From assembly GCA_023974075.1 (NCBI GenBank), contig CM043787.1, forward strand, positions 33,885,718 to 33,949,717: a DNA stretch of 64,000 nt. Reading direction: 5' to 3'. Source of the stretch: Chaenocephalus aceratus. Its lineage: Eukaryota > Chordata > Actinopteri > Perciformes > Channichthyidae. The notes under the pieces were generated by a model that was not told the DNA's origin, made no database searches, and saw only the letters and a program-made list of their open reading frames with translations. Below, piece after piece: positions 20,980-50,807 of the stretch (its first letter is position 1; each line of letters begins with the position of its first letter). The position numbers and the translations under genes are program-made.

Positions 20980-21390
20980 GGAAGGTGGTCACCACGGACG
21001 CACGTCAGACAGGCTGATAGGGTATTTACGAAGGTCGCCCGGTGAGAGGTCTCTAGAGCAGAGACCTCCAGCGGGCGCACGTAAATCACCCGGAGCTCTT
21101 AGCGGTGTTCCCCACCCTAAAATGCTTCCTGCCTTCTCTCAGAGGACACCATGTCCTCGTAAGGACAGACAACACGATATCGTGTATGAACCGCCAAGGG
21201 AGGTTGCGTGGTCCCCAGTCACACACACTGGCACACAAACTGATCCCTTGGAGCGGAAGACGTCTCCTCTCTCTCAGAGCGACACAGGTACCGGGAGTGA
21301 TGCACCTCGGGACAGAATTACTGTCCAGAGGTGCACCACTCTATGCAGACTGGACTCGATCCACATCCAAGGATCGTGAGTCCGCTGTGG
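20980..21390 (+). pseudogene. DIRS RNase H domain remnant
   Basis: The frame beginning near 20983 reads VVTTDA, then PELLAVF, LKCFLPSLRGHHVLVRTDNT and LLSLRATQVPGVMHLGTELL. It keeps the D, E and D positions expected of a retroelement RNase H fold. Early in-frame stop codons break it, one right after the TTDA motif. The reverse transcriptase that should precede it is not visible; gag-like sequence is followed almost directly by this domain, so a large internal deletion is inferred. Confidence 0.72.
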
Positions 21391-21655
21391 GTGCGTTACG
21401 GCAGAGCCGCGTTAAATCTGTTCGCATAAAGAAAAAATGCTCAATGACAGCTGTTCTCTTTAATGCACGATTTAAACGCACTGTTAGGCGGGGACGCACT
21501 CGTACACGATTGACCTCCGGGTCCTCTGTACGCGTTCCCACCCCTGGCTCTGTTACCTCCAACTCTGGCCAGAGTGAAGGAGCAACGCCACACACTTACT
21601 CTGATGTTTCCACCCTAGCCCGCAACGTACGGCTGTCGGAGATATATCAGCTGTT

Positions 21656-22324
21656 GTGCGGGCAGCCATGGCAGCCCCCACCACGCAGGGACAGATTGTC
21701 TCAGGCGGGGGGGGGGGCGATCCTTCACCCACGCCCAGAGCGCGGGGCACTATGGGCCTGACCCGTGAGTGGTACAATCTGAATACAGTGGGACTCCCTC
21801 AGAAGGTGATAAACACTATTCAGAGTGCAAGAGCTTCCTCCACCAGGTCTCTTTACGACTGTAAGTGGAGGGTGTTTGAGGAGTGGTGCCTTCAAGAAGG
21901 GCACATCTCTTTTCAATGTCCTGTCGGGGTGATTTTATCATTTCTACAGGACTTGATCGATAAACACAGAGCTTTCTCCACGATCAAGGTGTACCTGGCT
22001 GCTATTGCTGCATGCCATGTGGGCTTTGAGGGTAAGACAGCTAGCCAACATCCTTTGGTCTGCCGTTTTATGAAGGGAGCTCGCAGGCTCCTCCCTGTCT
22101 CCAGGTCGCTGGTGCCCTTATGGGACTTGGCAGTGGTTTTAAATGGGCTCAAAATGACCCCATTTGAACCCCTGGAAGGAGCTGACATGAAACATCTGTC
22201 ACTCAAGACAGTGCTGTTACTGGCCCTGGCATCCGCCAAGCGGGTCAGCGATATTCAAGCTCATCTGGCAATACGGGAGCTACAATATCCCATAGTGAGA
22301 CATCGAACGGAGTGTTATGAATGA
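21656..22324 (+). pseudogene. DIRS tyrosine recombinase, N-terminal fragment
   Basis: The open frame (first ATG 21668) contains STRSLYDCKWRVFEEWC, a SAM-like core-binding region (FLQDLIDKHRAFSTIKVYLAAI) and SAKRVSDIQAHLA. The last of these resembles the region around the first catalytic arginine of DIRS tyrosine recombinases. It ends at 22324 inside the internal complementary region. The HxxR motif and the nucleophilic tyrosine are absent, so no active recombinase could be made. Assignment is by recognition of the family motifs. Confidence 0.78.
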
Positions 22325-22384
22325 GAACTATAGGTTACTTACGTAACCCCAGTACTCAGAGTAACATGAAGTGAGATGTCTCAC
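22287..22384 (+). other. Internal complementary region (ICR) of the DIRS element
   Basis: Bases 22287-22331 are the reverse complement of the left outer end (17141-17183). Bases 22327-22384 are the near reverse complement of the right outer end (22564-22619). The two halves meet at the shared agtt/aact. In the DIRS replication model this region templates joining of the element's two ends into a circle. Confidence 0.88.
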
Positions 22385-22404
22385 CAGACGGCCCTCCTTG
22401 CTAT

Positions 22405-22572
22405 GGTGAAGCGAGAAGAGGTGCTTATTTTGAATGACGCATGCGTTGTGGCACAAGCTACTTATAGGGGGTGATTTCCCCTGACGTCAAGATCACCAGC
22501 CAATCAGGATTGGCGTAATGAGATTGATGCTTCGGTTTGCTCCGCGATGAGGCGCATCCCATAGTGAGACAT
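22405..22572 (-). repeat. Right inverted terminal repeat of the DIRS element
   Basis: Reverse complement of 17166-17335 with a few substitutions and small indels. It contains the CRE (22482-22489) and the mirrored TATA and CCAAT motifs. Confidence 0.88.
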
Positions 22573-22619
22573 CTCTCATGTTACTCTGAGGCCTGGGGTT
22601 ACGTAAGTAACCTATAGTT

Positions 22620-24821
22620 TCTGTTTAAACTTCATTCAGTAACCCGACAGCACCACACATTGCTTTAATATGCAGTGTGTGCCATTACAACCACAGAGAC
22701 AGGAGGAGGGCTTTACAGTGTGAACGCTGGTGGAGTCAGAAGAGTTTATGAGCCTGTTGACAGAACAACATTAACTTTTACCTAATGGTTGGATTTTTTT
22801 TAAACAACAACAACCAAAAGCATTAGCATGTGATTACAATAATCTGGATGTACCTGTTCCTTTGAATTTACAGACAGACTGTGAATCCCGTTTTGAATGG
22901 GTTGGCCGGGAGGCATGTTTGAAAGTCAGTGATGTATGCCTCCATGTGATTTATAGCATACACATCAGCATGACAAAAATACAGGTTACACAAGTGGATA
23001 TTTAACCTTTGTGTTATCACGTAACAGAGAGAACCCCAGAAGATACCTAACTCTTCTCAGACAGCGTCCTCAACGTGATTATATTAAAACACGAGATTTA
23101 ACACGTGTTCATTAAACTTCCCCAAAAAAATGATACCTTGCTTTAAAGCCACGTTTCAGAACACACTGCCTTTGCTCGTAATTAGCTTCCTAGTTGATAC
23201 AACGAGTAATACCGGTGTAAACTGTGGGTTACTTTGATAAAACAGTTTAAGCGACAACTTGTAATACAACATTGCCGGGGTCATAGCCAAAAACTTGATG
23301 GAGTTGCAACCGCAGGTAACATTTTGAAATAAGGACAACAGCACTTCTGTCAGGTGTCTCAATCACTTAGAAAATACATAACAAATAAGGTGTAAAACAA
23401 AAGGACTTGCCACATATATCAGTTAGAACTCTCCTTCTTTCCAGTGTGTTTGGTCACACGCCGTCCTGAAGTGTGTGTGTGAGCAGCGTGTCGGTCCTCA
23501 GTCCCTGACAGCAGGCAGGAGGCAGCAAGTGTTTCTGTGCAGCTCTATGGAGCAGCTGGGTCCAGTGTTAGAGGGCGGGGCTCAGGACACATCCCTGAGC
23601 ACAGCTATGCAGAGCAGCTACTGGACTGCTGTGAGTTCTCTTTCATCCAGAGGATCCACACTTCCTCATGCCAAACACATAGTTCAATACTTATCCGACC
23701 ACCCACAGTCTGCTGATAGCCTGCAGGACAAAATGACTACTTGCACAACAGGTTGGATTCATGGGGTTTAATCATAGACTGTATTCATTTAAACTGACTT
23801 TTTAATGTTAGAAACTGAATAAAAACTAGATTATTAAATCCTTACTAACATGTTTGTAAAAGCCTGTTCATGAGATTAAACTGAAATATCGTGATGTTTA
23901 TGAATTGTATGAAGAAATAGCTTAGACTCACTCAGACCAAATAAGTGGGAATATAAAGAGTGAAACCTATTTCTGATACTTGTAATACACTGGCCTTTCA
24001 GGTGTGGTTCCTCATTACACATTTTACAGCGTGTCAGCAGAAACTACAGTCCACGCAGCACAAAAGCATTGAAAATCTGAAAACGAGTGGGCAAAAAATG
24101 GAGACCCTGGTCTGAATATCTTTACCATGAAAGCAAATGTCGCCATCTTGAGGTCAGGCTGTGAAACTACAGGAGACTAGTTAAGACTCGGAAATACGTT
24201 GAGCCCCGGTGGAAATTGGAGTAGGTCTACGCCAGTTGCTTCGATTGTAAGTTATTGAAACATTTTAAATACAAATTAAATACAAAATAGAATGTCAAAT
24301 ATGTTCGTTGTACTTCAATAAATAGTATTACAATAAAATGAAAACAATATAAAAACGTATAACCAGTGTGTTGCACGATTACAATAGTATTATTGCACAG
24401 GGCATAAATGTTCACCAAAAGTAAGAAAACACATTTCCTCACTAACCCATGGTAATTGTGATTTAGTTTGTCCACGTTTTAGATCTTTAATTTTTCTTTC
24501 TTGTTCCTTCTTTTCCTTAAACATTTTTCTTCGCAATTCAATGGAGATTGGTGAATTTTCTTTTGAATTCTCACAGCATTTGAACATGTTGGAAACAGTG
24601 CTTTAACTTCAGAACACACGTTTATTTTGGACTGAAATAGCCACTTTGGCTAATTTAGTAATTACATTTAGAAACGATTTTTTTTCATATATTCCAGTTT
24701 AAACCAGCTTCAGCTACTGTGAGTTGGTACCTGTTTAAGAGACGTTATGCATGAGGTGATGACGGATATCAGCTGTGGCGCTGTTTGATTCTCAGCATCA
24801 CAGCCACACCCTCCTCACAGT

Positions 24822-24822
<1 letters not shown>
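22620..24822. other. Non-coding sequence upstream of dkk3
   Basis: No protein-coding exon was recognised. It should contain the dkk3 promoter and 5'UTR, and possibly non-coding mical2 sequence on the other strand. A short upstream ORF (ATG at 24747, stop at 24786-24788, 13 codons) precedes the dkk3 start if transcription begins upstream of it. Confidence 0.5.

Positions 24823-24873
<51 letters not shown>
24823..24873 (+). repeat. (CAG)17 repeat directly before the dkk3 start codon
   Basis: Seventeen uninterrupted CAG units end one base before the ATG at 24875. In the dkk3 frame the tract would read as serine, but no in-frame ATG precedes it, so it is placed in the 5'UTR. Confidence 0.95.
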
Positions 24874-24874
<1 letters not shown>

Positions 24875-24876
<2 letters not shown>

Positions 24877-26472
24877 GGTGATGAGGATGGGGATGCAAGT
24901 CGCACTGCTAGTTTTGGCTCTCACGGCTGTCTGCAATGGCATCCTCCCTGAGATAGTGAACTCAGGCATCAGTCACATCCTGCTGGATAATTCGGTCCAG
25001 GGAGGCACGGAGCAGGACAGCACGTTTGTGGAAGTGGAGCAGCTGCCAGAGGATCTGCAGCACAAGCCTGAGGATGCGTTTCATCAAGTAGGCAGACAGT
25101 TAGTCAGCATCTAGTTTTTACATGACATGGCATTATTTCACTGCTCACTTCAGATCAAAACTGTGTATTTGTATACATAGTTGGCTGGTATAATGAGATC
25201 TATTTTTAGTGAGGAATAGACAGTTAAAAAAAAGCAGCAGTGGCGGAGCTAGAATATGGGAGTGACTTCTTAATGCATAATTTTACCTCAAATCTGTATC
25301 TGATCATCTCTCCAATTCTTCTAGAAGGACAACGAGAGTGACAGTTCCAGCCCTCATCCCAATAACCTTCCTCCAAGTCATCACAATGAAACTGCTTCTG
25401 ATAATGAATCCGTCCACACCTCAGTAGAACGGGTACGTTTAAAAACAGTAAACAAAAGTGAGATTGTGCTTGTTTCCCTTTGTGAATGAAACCTAACAGA
25501 TGTCCCATCTTCACAAAGGAGACGAACAACATTACAACAGACGCCCAGTTCAGTGACCTGGGGAACAATATTGATAATGTAAGTTTACCTATGGTCTTAT
25601 ATAATATGGACCAGAAGTCTTTAAGTCAAAAAATGATCAATATGTCTTAATGTCTGCCAGCATTAAACAGCCATCTACTTGGGATAATGCCCAGCTGATA
25701 AAAAGTGTATGTGGGATGTGCAGTGTGTTCCTGTAATTATGCAGTGCATTTTTCAAAGTGCTGACTGGCTTTTGGGGGAATTCACTTCACGGAAAAGCTT
25801 CCTATGCAAGTTACCATATTGCATCTTAATAACTTTTACATGTTTATTTTTAGAGTTTGTTTAACACACCAGATAAAAACTATTACCTGAATGACCTTGT
25901 CAGAATAATAATGATGTGGATCATCACCTTAGCATATTGCAAGTCTACATTTTTATTGTATTAAAAAATGTTTTTACTTTGTTTAATGGCAGAAGAACTG
26001 GATTATGTTTACCTACTGTACGTACTTTGGGACACTAGTCTGTCCCAGTTTCAAGAGTTAAAAATAAAACTCCTTTTAAATATGTGGCAGCTTTAAATAT
26101 TCAATAAAGAGTCACATGATAAACTGATGGGTGGGCAGACATTTTAAGACGGATATTTGCTTTGCATATTTTACAATAGAATGCATAATTTGAGTTTGAT
26201 TGATTTGAGTAGATCATCAGGAAATCACTCATGTTCATGGAAACATAGACAACCTTCTTATTCCATGTGTTGGAGTTAGAAGTAAATCCTCTCTCTTGTG
26301 TCTAGGGATGCAGTGCTGATGGAGACTGTGGGAAGGACCGATATTGCCTTCATGACACACACAACTCCAAGTGTCTGCCTTGTAAAACAATCGATATGGT
26401 AGGTGAACTTTAGTTACATTTATGTGGACGACGGCACTATTTTGGCATTTATTTTCTCTAAAATGTTGCTTT

Positions 26473-26528
<56 letters not shown>

Positions 26529-28950
26529 CCCTTCCGGCGGGCTGGGGTTTCACTCGGACTGCATTGCAGCGTGTCCACAAGTGTAACCGGAGTGTGTTGT
26601 TTGTGAACACTCTGTCCTATGAGGTGCACATGAAAGAACATCATGTGTCAAGGTTAAATATGAGCTCGTCTTTACCCGCTGCTGTCTCTCTCAAAGGACA
26701 TCTACAACTAAAATAATATCAGTAATGAAAGTCTTCTCTCTAGAGAGTCAGCCATTGGTTTTTATTTAAGACTACCCTACTGCTGCTTATTCATAGTGCC
26801 TTCATTGGATGAACTATGTAGCAGAGAGAAGCAGTGCAAAGAGATGAAGATGCTGGCAGTCTGCCAAACACCGATACAGTGTACATTGATAATAAATACA
26901 TAGAGGACAGGATCTGTGTCTCGTCAAATATGCTGCACTGGAAAACTCTGCATGGAAATAACCAGAACACTGTTGCCCGTATCCCCACATTAACAATTCA
27001 TAAAGGTTGTGTAGGAACAAGTTCTTATCTTACTGCTATCAGAGACCAGGTGACCCACGGATCTCATGTATATTTAATTTAAAGAATTAGCAGACCTCAC
27101 GCTAGAGATAATTATTGTCATTCACAGGGTGAGTTTCAGCCTTTTTAACTTTTAAGACACCTGTGTCACAAAGATAATTTGATTAACCATACAAACATAT
27201 TGGCTGTTTGGTGATAGCATAGACTGTATAGGTAATTCCTGTGTAAATGCAAGGTTAGGAACATTAAAAACATTGATTGACTGAATTTATTATTGCAGAG
27301 AAAAATGTTTTCTATACACCAAATGCAGCTGCCCGGCGTATCCAAGACTTGTATTTCAATCCTTTAAAAAAAAAAATAGCCCTGATGCATGCGGTACGGT
27401 GCAGCTGCGGTTAGCGGTTAAATTGTTATTTTATTTTCCTGTCATGTTGCATGTACATCAATGTTTTCTTTTTCTTATTTTTCCTTGTGTCCATTTCCTT
27501 GCTTCTCTACGTCATATAAAGCCATCTAGTGGTAACACTTTGCATTTGTCACCTGTGAGTTTTTTTGCTTTTTTAAAGGTATTTTCATTCATCTTGTATA
27601 TAAAGGTTACCCCCTGAATAAGATGTGTGTGCTCACGCATTGCCTATTTATTAATGCCACCATGAAATAGCAATTTGATTAAGGTTTTTATAACTTTTTG
27701 TCAGAAGAGTGCTTTTGACCTTTCTGCTTAAACAATTTTCTCTCTATTCTCTCAGTCCTGCACTAAGGATAAGGAGTGCTGTGGGGACCAGCTGTGTGTA
27801 TGGGGTCAGTGCAGTGTGAATGCAACAAAAGGAGAGGCGGGCAGCACTTGTGAACATCAGACCGACTGCAGCCCGGACCTCTGCTGTCTTTTCCACAAAG
27901 GTACAGCACACTGTTCACTGTATGCTGCTAAACTATTCTCTGCATTCTCTCGCAACATGTATCTGTGTGTTGTCCTTGTGTTCAGCGCTGCTCTTCCCTG
28001 TCTGCTCGACCAAGCCCATAGAGCGTGAGCGCTGCTTTGGGGCCTCCAACCACCTGCTGGAGCTGCTGTCCTGGGACGTCCAGGACGATGGACCCAGGAA
28101 ACATTGCCCCTGTGCAGGAAATCTCCACTGCCAGCATCTGGGGTGAGTGAAGTACATAATAGCATATCATTGTTTTTGAGTAATCTATTCTCATAAAATC
28201 ATTACAAAATGACATTAAAGGAATCCTTCACCCTCTGAGTTATCATTTGTTTATAATTTCGCACCCAGTGTTACCTTGAACTGTGTTTTTGTCCCATGCC
28301 TCCAAGGTGAATTACAAATCCAAAAACTGAAGAAAAGTATTGTATGAATTAAAGTAAATGGGGGCAGCGTTCTACAACAGCAAAACTACATCAAGCATCC
28401 TTTTACAAAACCTCCACAACGTGTGTTGCACAATCCAAGTTTGATTTATATCATCATATGTTCACTACTTTGAAAACATACAGCACACCTGCTCCAACGT
28501 GACTTTTTAAGTGTATGACATAGTAAGGTTTAGTGAAAAAGCTTATGTTTTGGAAGTAGTGATTATACAACTGAAAATGTGTTACTTTATGAGATTATAT
28601 TGCACAAGTTTTAGTTTTGATATAGTTTTGTTATTAAAGACAGCCTGCTTGTACATCAGTTAGTAAAGAGTGTTTTCTCCCTTTTTGGATTCTTTATTTA
28701 CGGCGGAGGCACTAGAAATAAACGTTTTCTTCAATATCTAAAGGACACACGGTGTAATGACTCCATTTAAAAACGGGGGAAGTATTCCTTTAAAGCTTTA
28801 TATGCATTTTACTAAATGTCTTTATCCCCAATACTACACTGAGGTGCTCTGCTTTTCGACAGGCGAGGGTCCATGTGCCTTAAAGGAGAGGACTCGAGCG
28901 AAGAGGAACTGACAGACAGTCTGTACTCAGAGATAGACTATATCATCTGA
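24875..28950 (+). CDS. dkk3: Dickkopf-related protein 3, complete, seven exons
   Basis: DKK3 is a secreted glycoprotein of the Dickkopf family that modulates Wnt and TGF-beta-type signalling. Exons are 24875-25087, 25325-25432, 25519-25578, 26306-26398, 27756-27900, 27986-28142 and 28863-28950. All introns are GT-AG, phases join, and the total is 287 residues, shorter than human DKK3 (350). The ATG at 24875 gives a signal peptide ([16 protein letters not shown]). An acidic segment ([16 protein letters not shown]) and an Asn/Ser-rich linker follow. The first Cys-rich domain ([13 protein letters not shown], then [12 protein letters not shown]) spans exons 4-5. The second, colipase-like domain ([31 protein letters not shown]) spans exons 6-7. 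The C-terminus is short and acidic, ending [17 protein letters not shown] and LLFPVC distinguish DKK3 from DKK1/2/4. It is divergent to mical2 and convergent with usp47. Confidence 0.95.
26476..26526. repeat. (CA)n microsatellite in dkk3 intron 4
   Basis: CA run of about 25 units about 80 bp after the exon 4 donor site. Confidence 0.95.
28219..28789. mobile_element. Kolobok-like MITE in dkk3 intron 6
   Basis: The ends are aggaatccttcaccc and, as reverse complement, aggaatacttccccc. They are flanked by TTAA on both sides (28215-28218 and 28790-28793). TTAA target sites with AGGAATA-type ends are characteristic of Kolobok-like elements abundant in fish. No transposase is encoded. The element fills about 80% of the 720-bp intron. 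Confidence 0.7.
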
Positions 28951-31923
28951 CCCTGGGGTCCCCACTGACTCCACAGCTTTGTTGCAAAGAGCATTAGCAC
29001 TTTCTGTTTGCCAGCTTAATCCAAAGTGGTAAAGATACACAGCATGGAATATGAACGAAAATATATTTTTTTAATTTGCTATTATTTAGACCTGAGGATA
29101 AAGGTAGATATAAAAAGGTACCAACAACAAACAGGAATCATTATATTTGCAGTCCTGTGTTGATAATATTCCTCACTACTTAATGCATCATCTTAACTTC
29201 AACCCTTATCTAATGTCACAGCCATTCAATGGACAGTAACACAATACATCTTCTAGACACTGCATCTCTGTTGACTATTCACCTCACATCAGCTTTTTCT
29301 GTCATCTGTATGACATATTTCAGCTGATATCATGTTGAATTAGCAGCACTGCATCTTCTCAATTGAGACCAAAATAATACACCCAGTTTGCAATACAAAT
29401 GAACTAACTATGCACCAAGAAGGATGCACTGTGTACTGAATAGTAAAAGAAAAACACAGTATCACAGGAGCATGCAATTCTAGTATTATGTGTAGCTTTC
29501 AAGACTCCCTTGAGCAATACTTGTGTATTTCAGCACTCTGTGAAAGTATTAGGTTAACATGTAAATAGACAGTTGGTCATATTGCCACCCAGGATGCTCA
29601 TTTGCATCCTTGTACATGTCTGATATAACCTCAGTTTTGTTTGAGAATAAATCTAATATCAACCCCCTGAAGTTGTTTGTACCAAACCTCTTTTTCCGTT
29701 AGCATTCCTGATGAAATGTTTTGGTCGCTTGATCCTTATTCTATGGCAGAGTGACGACATATACTGTACGCACAACAGGAGGAAACACTGTCCAACATGC
29801 CAATATATTCTATCTATATATTAATTGTGTAATGTGCTTTTCTTGTGTTTGTTTTTTCCTTTTCTATCAACTTATTTTAATTGTCTTTCAAGCAATATCT
29901 CGTATGCAACAGCGTGTCAACATATCAGATGTTGGTTCAACACAACTGCTTATTCAAGTAAACTAATTCAACTATAGTCAACTCGGGACTTGGACCTTGT
30001 TTGAAAATGTAACAAATCCTGTATTAGCACCAATACATCGTATTGTCTGAATACATTTATATTAGTTAATTTGTACTTTTCTGAATTCTCATCTATTAAA
30101 TGTGGAAATATTAAAATGACAAAGCAATCATCCAACAATCACTTATCAGCCCAAAGATCTGTATCATCTCCTCCAAAGTTATAATACTTTTATTTAATTT
30201 TGAGTGTTCATGTTTATGTGTGTTATTTTGGATAACCTAATCAAGTTTTGATTTGTCAATGAGCTGTTGCCCACGCCTGTATCTCCAGCTAATGTGTTAC
30301 ACCTCATGTATGTGTTCTGTGTCTGCCATGTACAATGTGACTCAATACGTCAGCATCCCGACAGGAGGGTGTGAAACAAATACAAGCTACAACTGATGCG
30401 AGTGTGAGTACAGCCGTTGTACTAGGAACTTGTGCGTGGTGTTAACTTACAAACAGCTCAAACTATCAAACATAACCTCTGTTTGAAGCACCCTTGACAT
30501 GCAGCTTGTCCAGCCCTTGCCTTTAGATCAATAAAAGTCTATTGAGCACCAAAACCCCTTTTCCTAAAAATTTGAGTAGGATTTGTGAGTTAAATTGAGC
30601 CATTTTTAATTTACAGTTACAGAAAACTGCAGTTATGGAAACAACATTTTTTTCAATTCATTTCTAAAATCATCTTAAACTATTTTCACACAGGATTTAA
30701 ATCTCAAGAAATAAACACAAAAAAAAGTTATTGGCATTTCTACAGTGAATAGCTGGTGGCAGCATCAGGAGCCCAGAGGGGCCGCGATGCTGAGCTTCAG
30801 TCCGGCTTTCTGCACCCTCTGGTGTCAGTCTATAGAGCAGCAGCAGCAGCAGCAGGTAGAAGTGCCAAGAACAACCTCACACTCTGTCAAACCCCACAGA
30901 GAGCTCCCTCACACACACAGTAGAGATGTACACCCAGTTCAAATGATGAAAACAAAAACAGAAATCCACTTTGTTAATTAAAGGTTAATACAGACAACAG
31001 ATGTGTGCCCGGTGCCTCATGACACTTAAATGAATGATAACGCCTGGAGCAAAATAATAATATACAACAGACACAAACTAGACAAGGAGATTGTTAACAT
31101 AATTGTCTTGGTTCCGTTTCATTGAACTTTGTATTAAAGGTACCAATACGCTATGCATCACTCAATCTAGTGGAAGTGGTGTAAGAGAGGTAAAGGTCCT
31201 ATAAAGCACAAAGAGCAGCAGTCAGGAAAACCCATATCAACATATTACTCCGGCTTTTATAGAAGCAGAAACAACCTCAGGATTACAAATTCTTAAATTG
31301 TTGCTTTTTGATTCTTCAAATCGTGTGAAAGAAGTTGTCAAAGTCACTGAGAGAGTGAGGTTTGCCTCACCGGAAGAGGTGAGACGGAGGAAGGCTGGAT
31401 AAGTAGTTCTTGGTTGTGTGCGCTGTTGGTTTTTAATTGTTTGAAGGAAGGAGAGCGATGCATGTAAGAGTAATTTCTGTAAGAGCAGAGCTCGGGGGAT
31501 GTGAGCATATGGACTTACTGATGAATCAGAATCAACTCTATTCCTGAAACAGGAAGAGAAACACAGTGACGAGGAGGAGAGAGAGGAGACTGGAATAGAT
31601 GCGATGGATGCTTTCTAGCTCAGTTTCACAATCCTAACATCTCTGGAGCTTTCACGTTCAATTGATTTGTGTTTACAGTATTTGATTCTTTATCTGTATT
31701 CAATAGCTTTTGTACTTCCCTTTAAACTTCACAGTACAATACACTATAGTGCACAACAGGGTTTCTGAACCAGTCCTGGGGCTCAGAGTGGAGGGTGTGA
31801 GCTCATTAGCCTCACAAAGCTGCTTGATGTTCAAGTAAGTATCAGGCCGGACTCTCAGTCCTGCAGCCTGGAGACTCTGCTGCTGCAGCCGGACATCCTG
31901 ATAGGAGGAGCGCGGCTCACTCC
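28951..31923. other. Intergenic region and 3'UTRs between convergent dkk3 and usp47
   Basis: dkk3 ends at 28950 reading right and usp47 ends at 31924 reading left, so both 3'UTRs should lie here. Possible dkk3 polyadenylation signals (aataaa) occur near 29647 and 30529. No further gene was recognised. A short (CAG)n run near 30838 is not in a supported reading frame. Confidence 0.55.
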
Positions 31924-50387
<18,464 letters not shown>

Positions 50388-50706
50388 TTGTACGACAGTT
50401 TAGACAAGCATCTATCCGGACAAGGATGTCAGCGAAAAAACTTTGCAGCGGTAAACACAAACATGGTTTGTGTCCGGTCTGTTATAAATTAGGACGCTTG
50501 GACAACAAAATTAAACTTGCCCAAACTTGTAGGCTTATCAAAGTGATCGCAACACTCTCGGTTACACCAACCAAGCACGAAGTGTCCTGCTATACATGGA
50601 GAAAAATGGCCGGTGTTTTACTCCGCGAGACTTCACTCAGGAGCGAGCTTTAGCGTCACATTCCAGCCAGACAAGCGTGTGTGATGTGTGCGCAGGATGA
50701 CGTCTC

Positions 50707-50710
<4 letters not shown>

Positions 50711-50762
<52 letters not shown>

Positions 50763-50807
50763 TGCGTGGGTGGGTGTGTGGGTGTGCGCGTGTGTGTGTG
50801 TGTGTGT
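50711..50807. repeat. (TG)n microsatellite, partly degenerate, upstream of usp47
   Basis: TG-rich tract interrupted by GGGTG and GCGCG variants, about 320 bp upstream of the usp47 start codon. Confidence 0.92.

Larger units (their letters stand above)
17141..22619 (+). mobile_element. DIRS-type tyrosine recombinase retrotransposon, degenerate
   Basis: DIRS elements replicate through a circular intermediate and integrate by a tyrosine recombinase, so they make no target duplication. This copy shows the diagnostic ends: inverted terminal repeats (about 17166-17335 and 22405-22572), unique outer ends, and an internal complementary region at 22287-22384. One half of that region is the reverse complement of the left outer end, the other half of the right outer end. 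Both termini share agtt (17141-17144 and 22616-22619), where the circle junction would lie. Order inside is gag remnants, a short RNase H remnant, then an N-terminal recombinase remnant. No reverse transcriptase is visible and the recombinase stops before its later catalytic residues, so this copy is non-autonomous. Without the nested hAT it is about 4.2 kb, shorter than an intact element. Confidence 0.9.

Noticed and set aside
20525..21379. 284-codon open frame through the middle of the DIRS element
   Set aside because: Most of it is out of frame with the RNase H remnant and carries no reverse transcriptase motifs. It is open by chance in GC-rich sequence.
24390..24587. Lys/Glu-rich minus-strand frame upstream of dkk3
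   Set aside because: It resembles a coiled coil only by composition, with no splice support or family match.
30838..30855. Short (CAG)n run encoding polyglutamine in an open frame
   Set aside because: The frame has no domain, splice site or conserved neighbour. It is probably 3'UTR or intergenic DNA.
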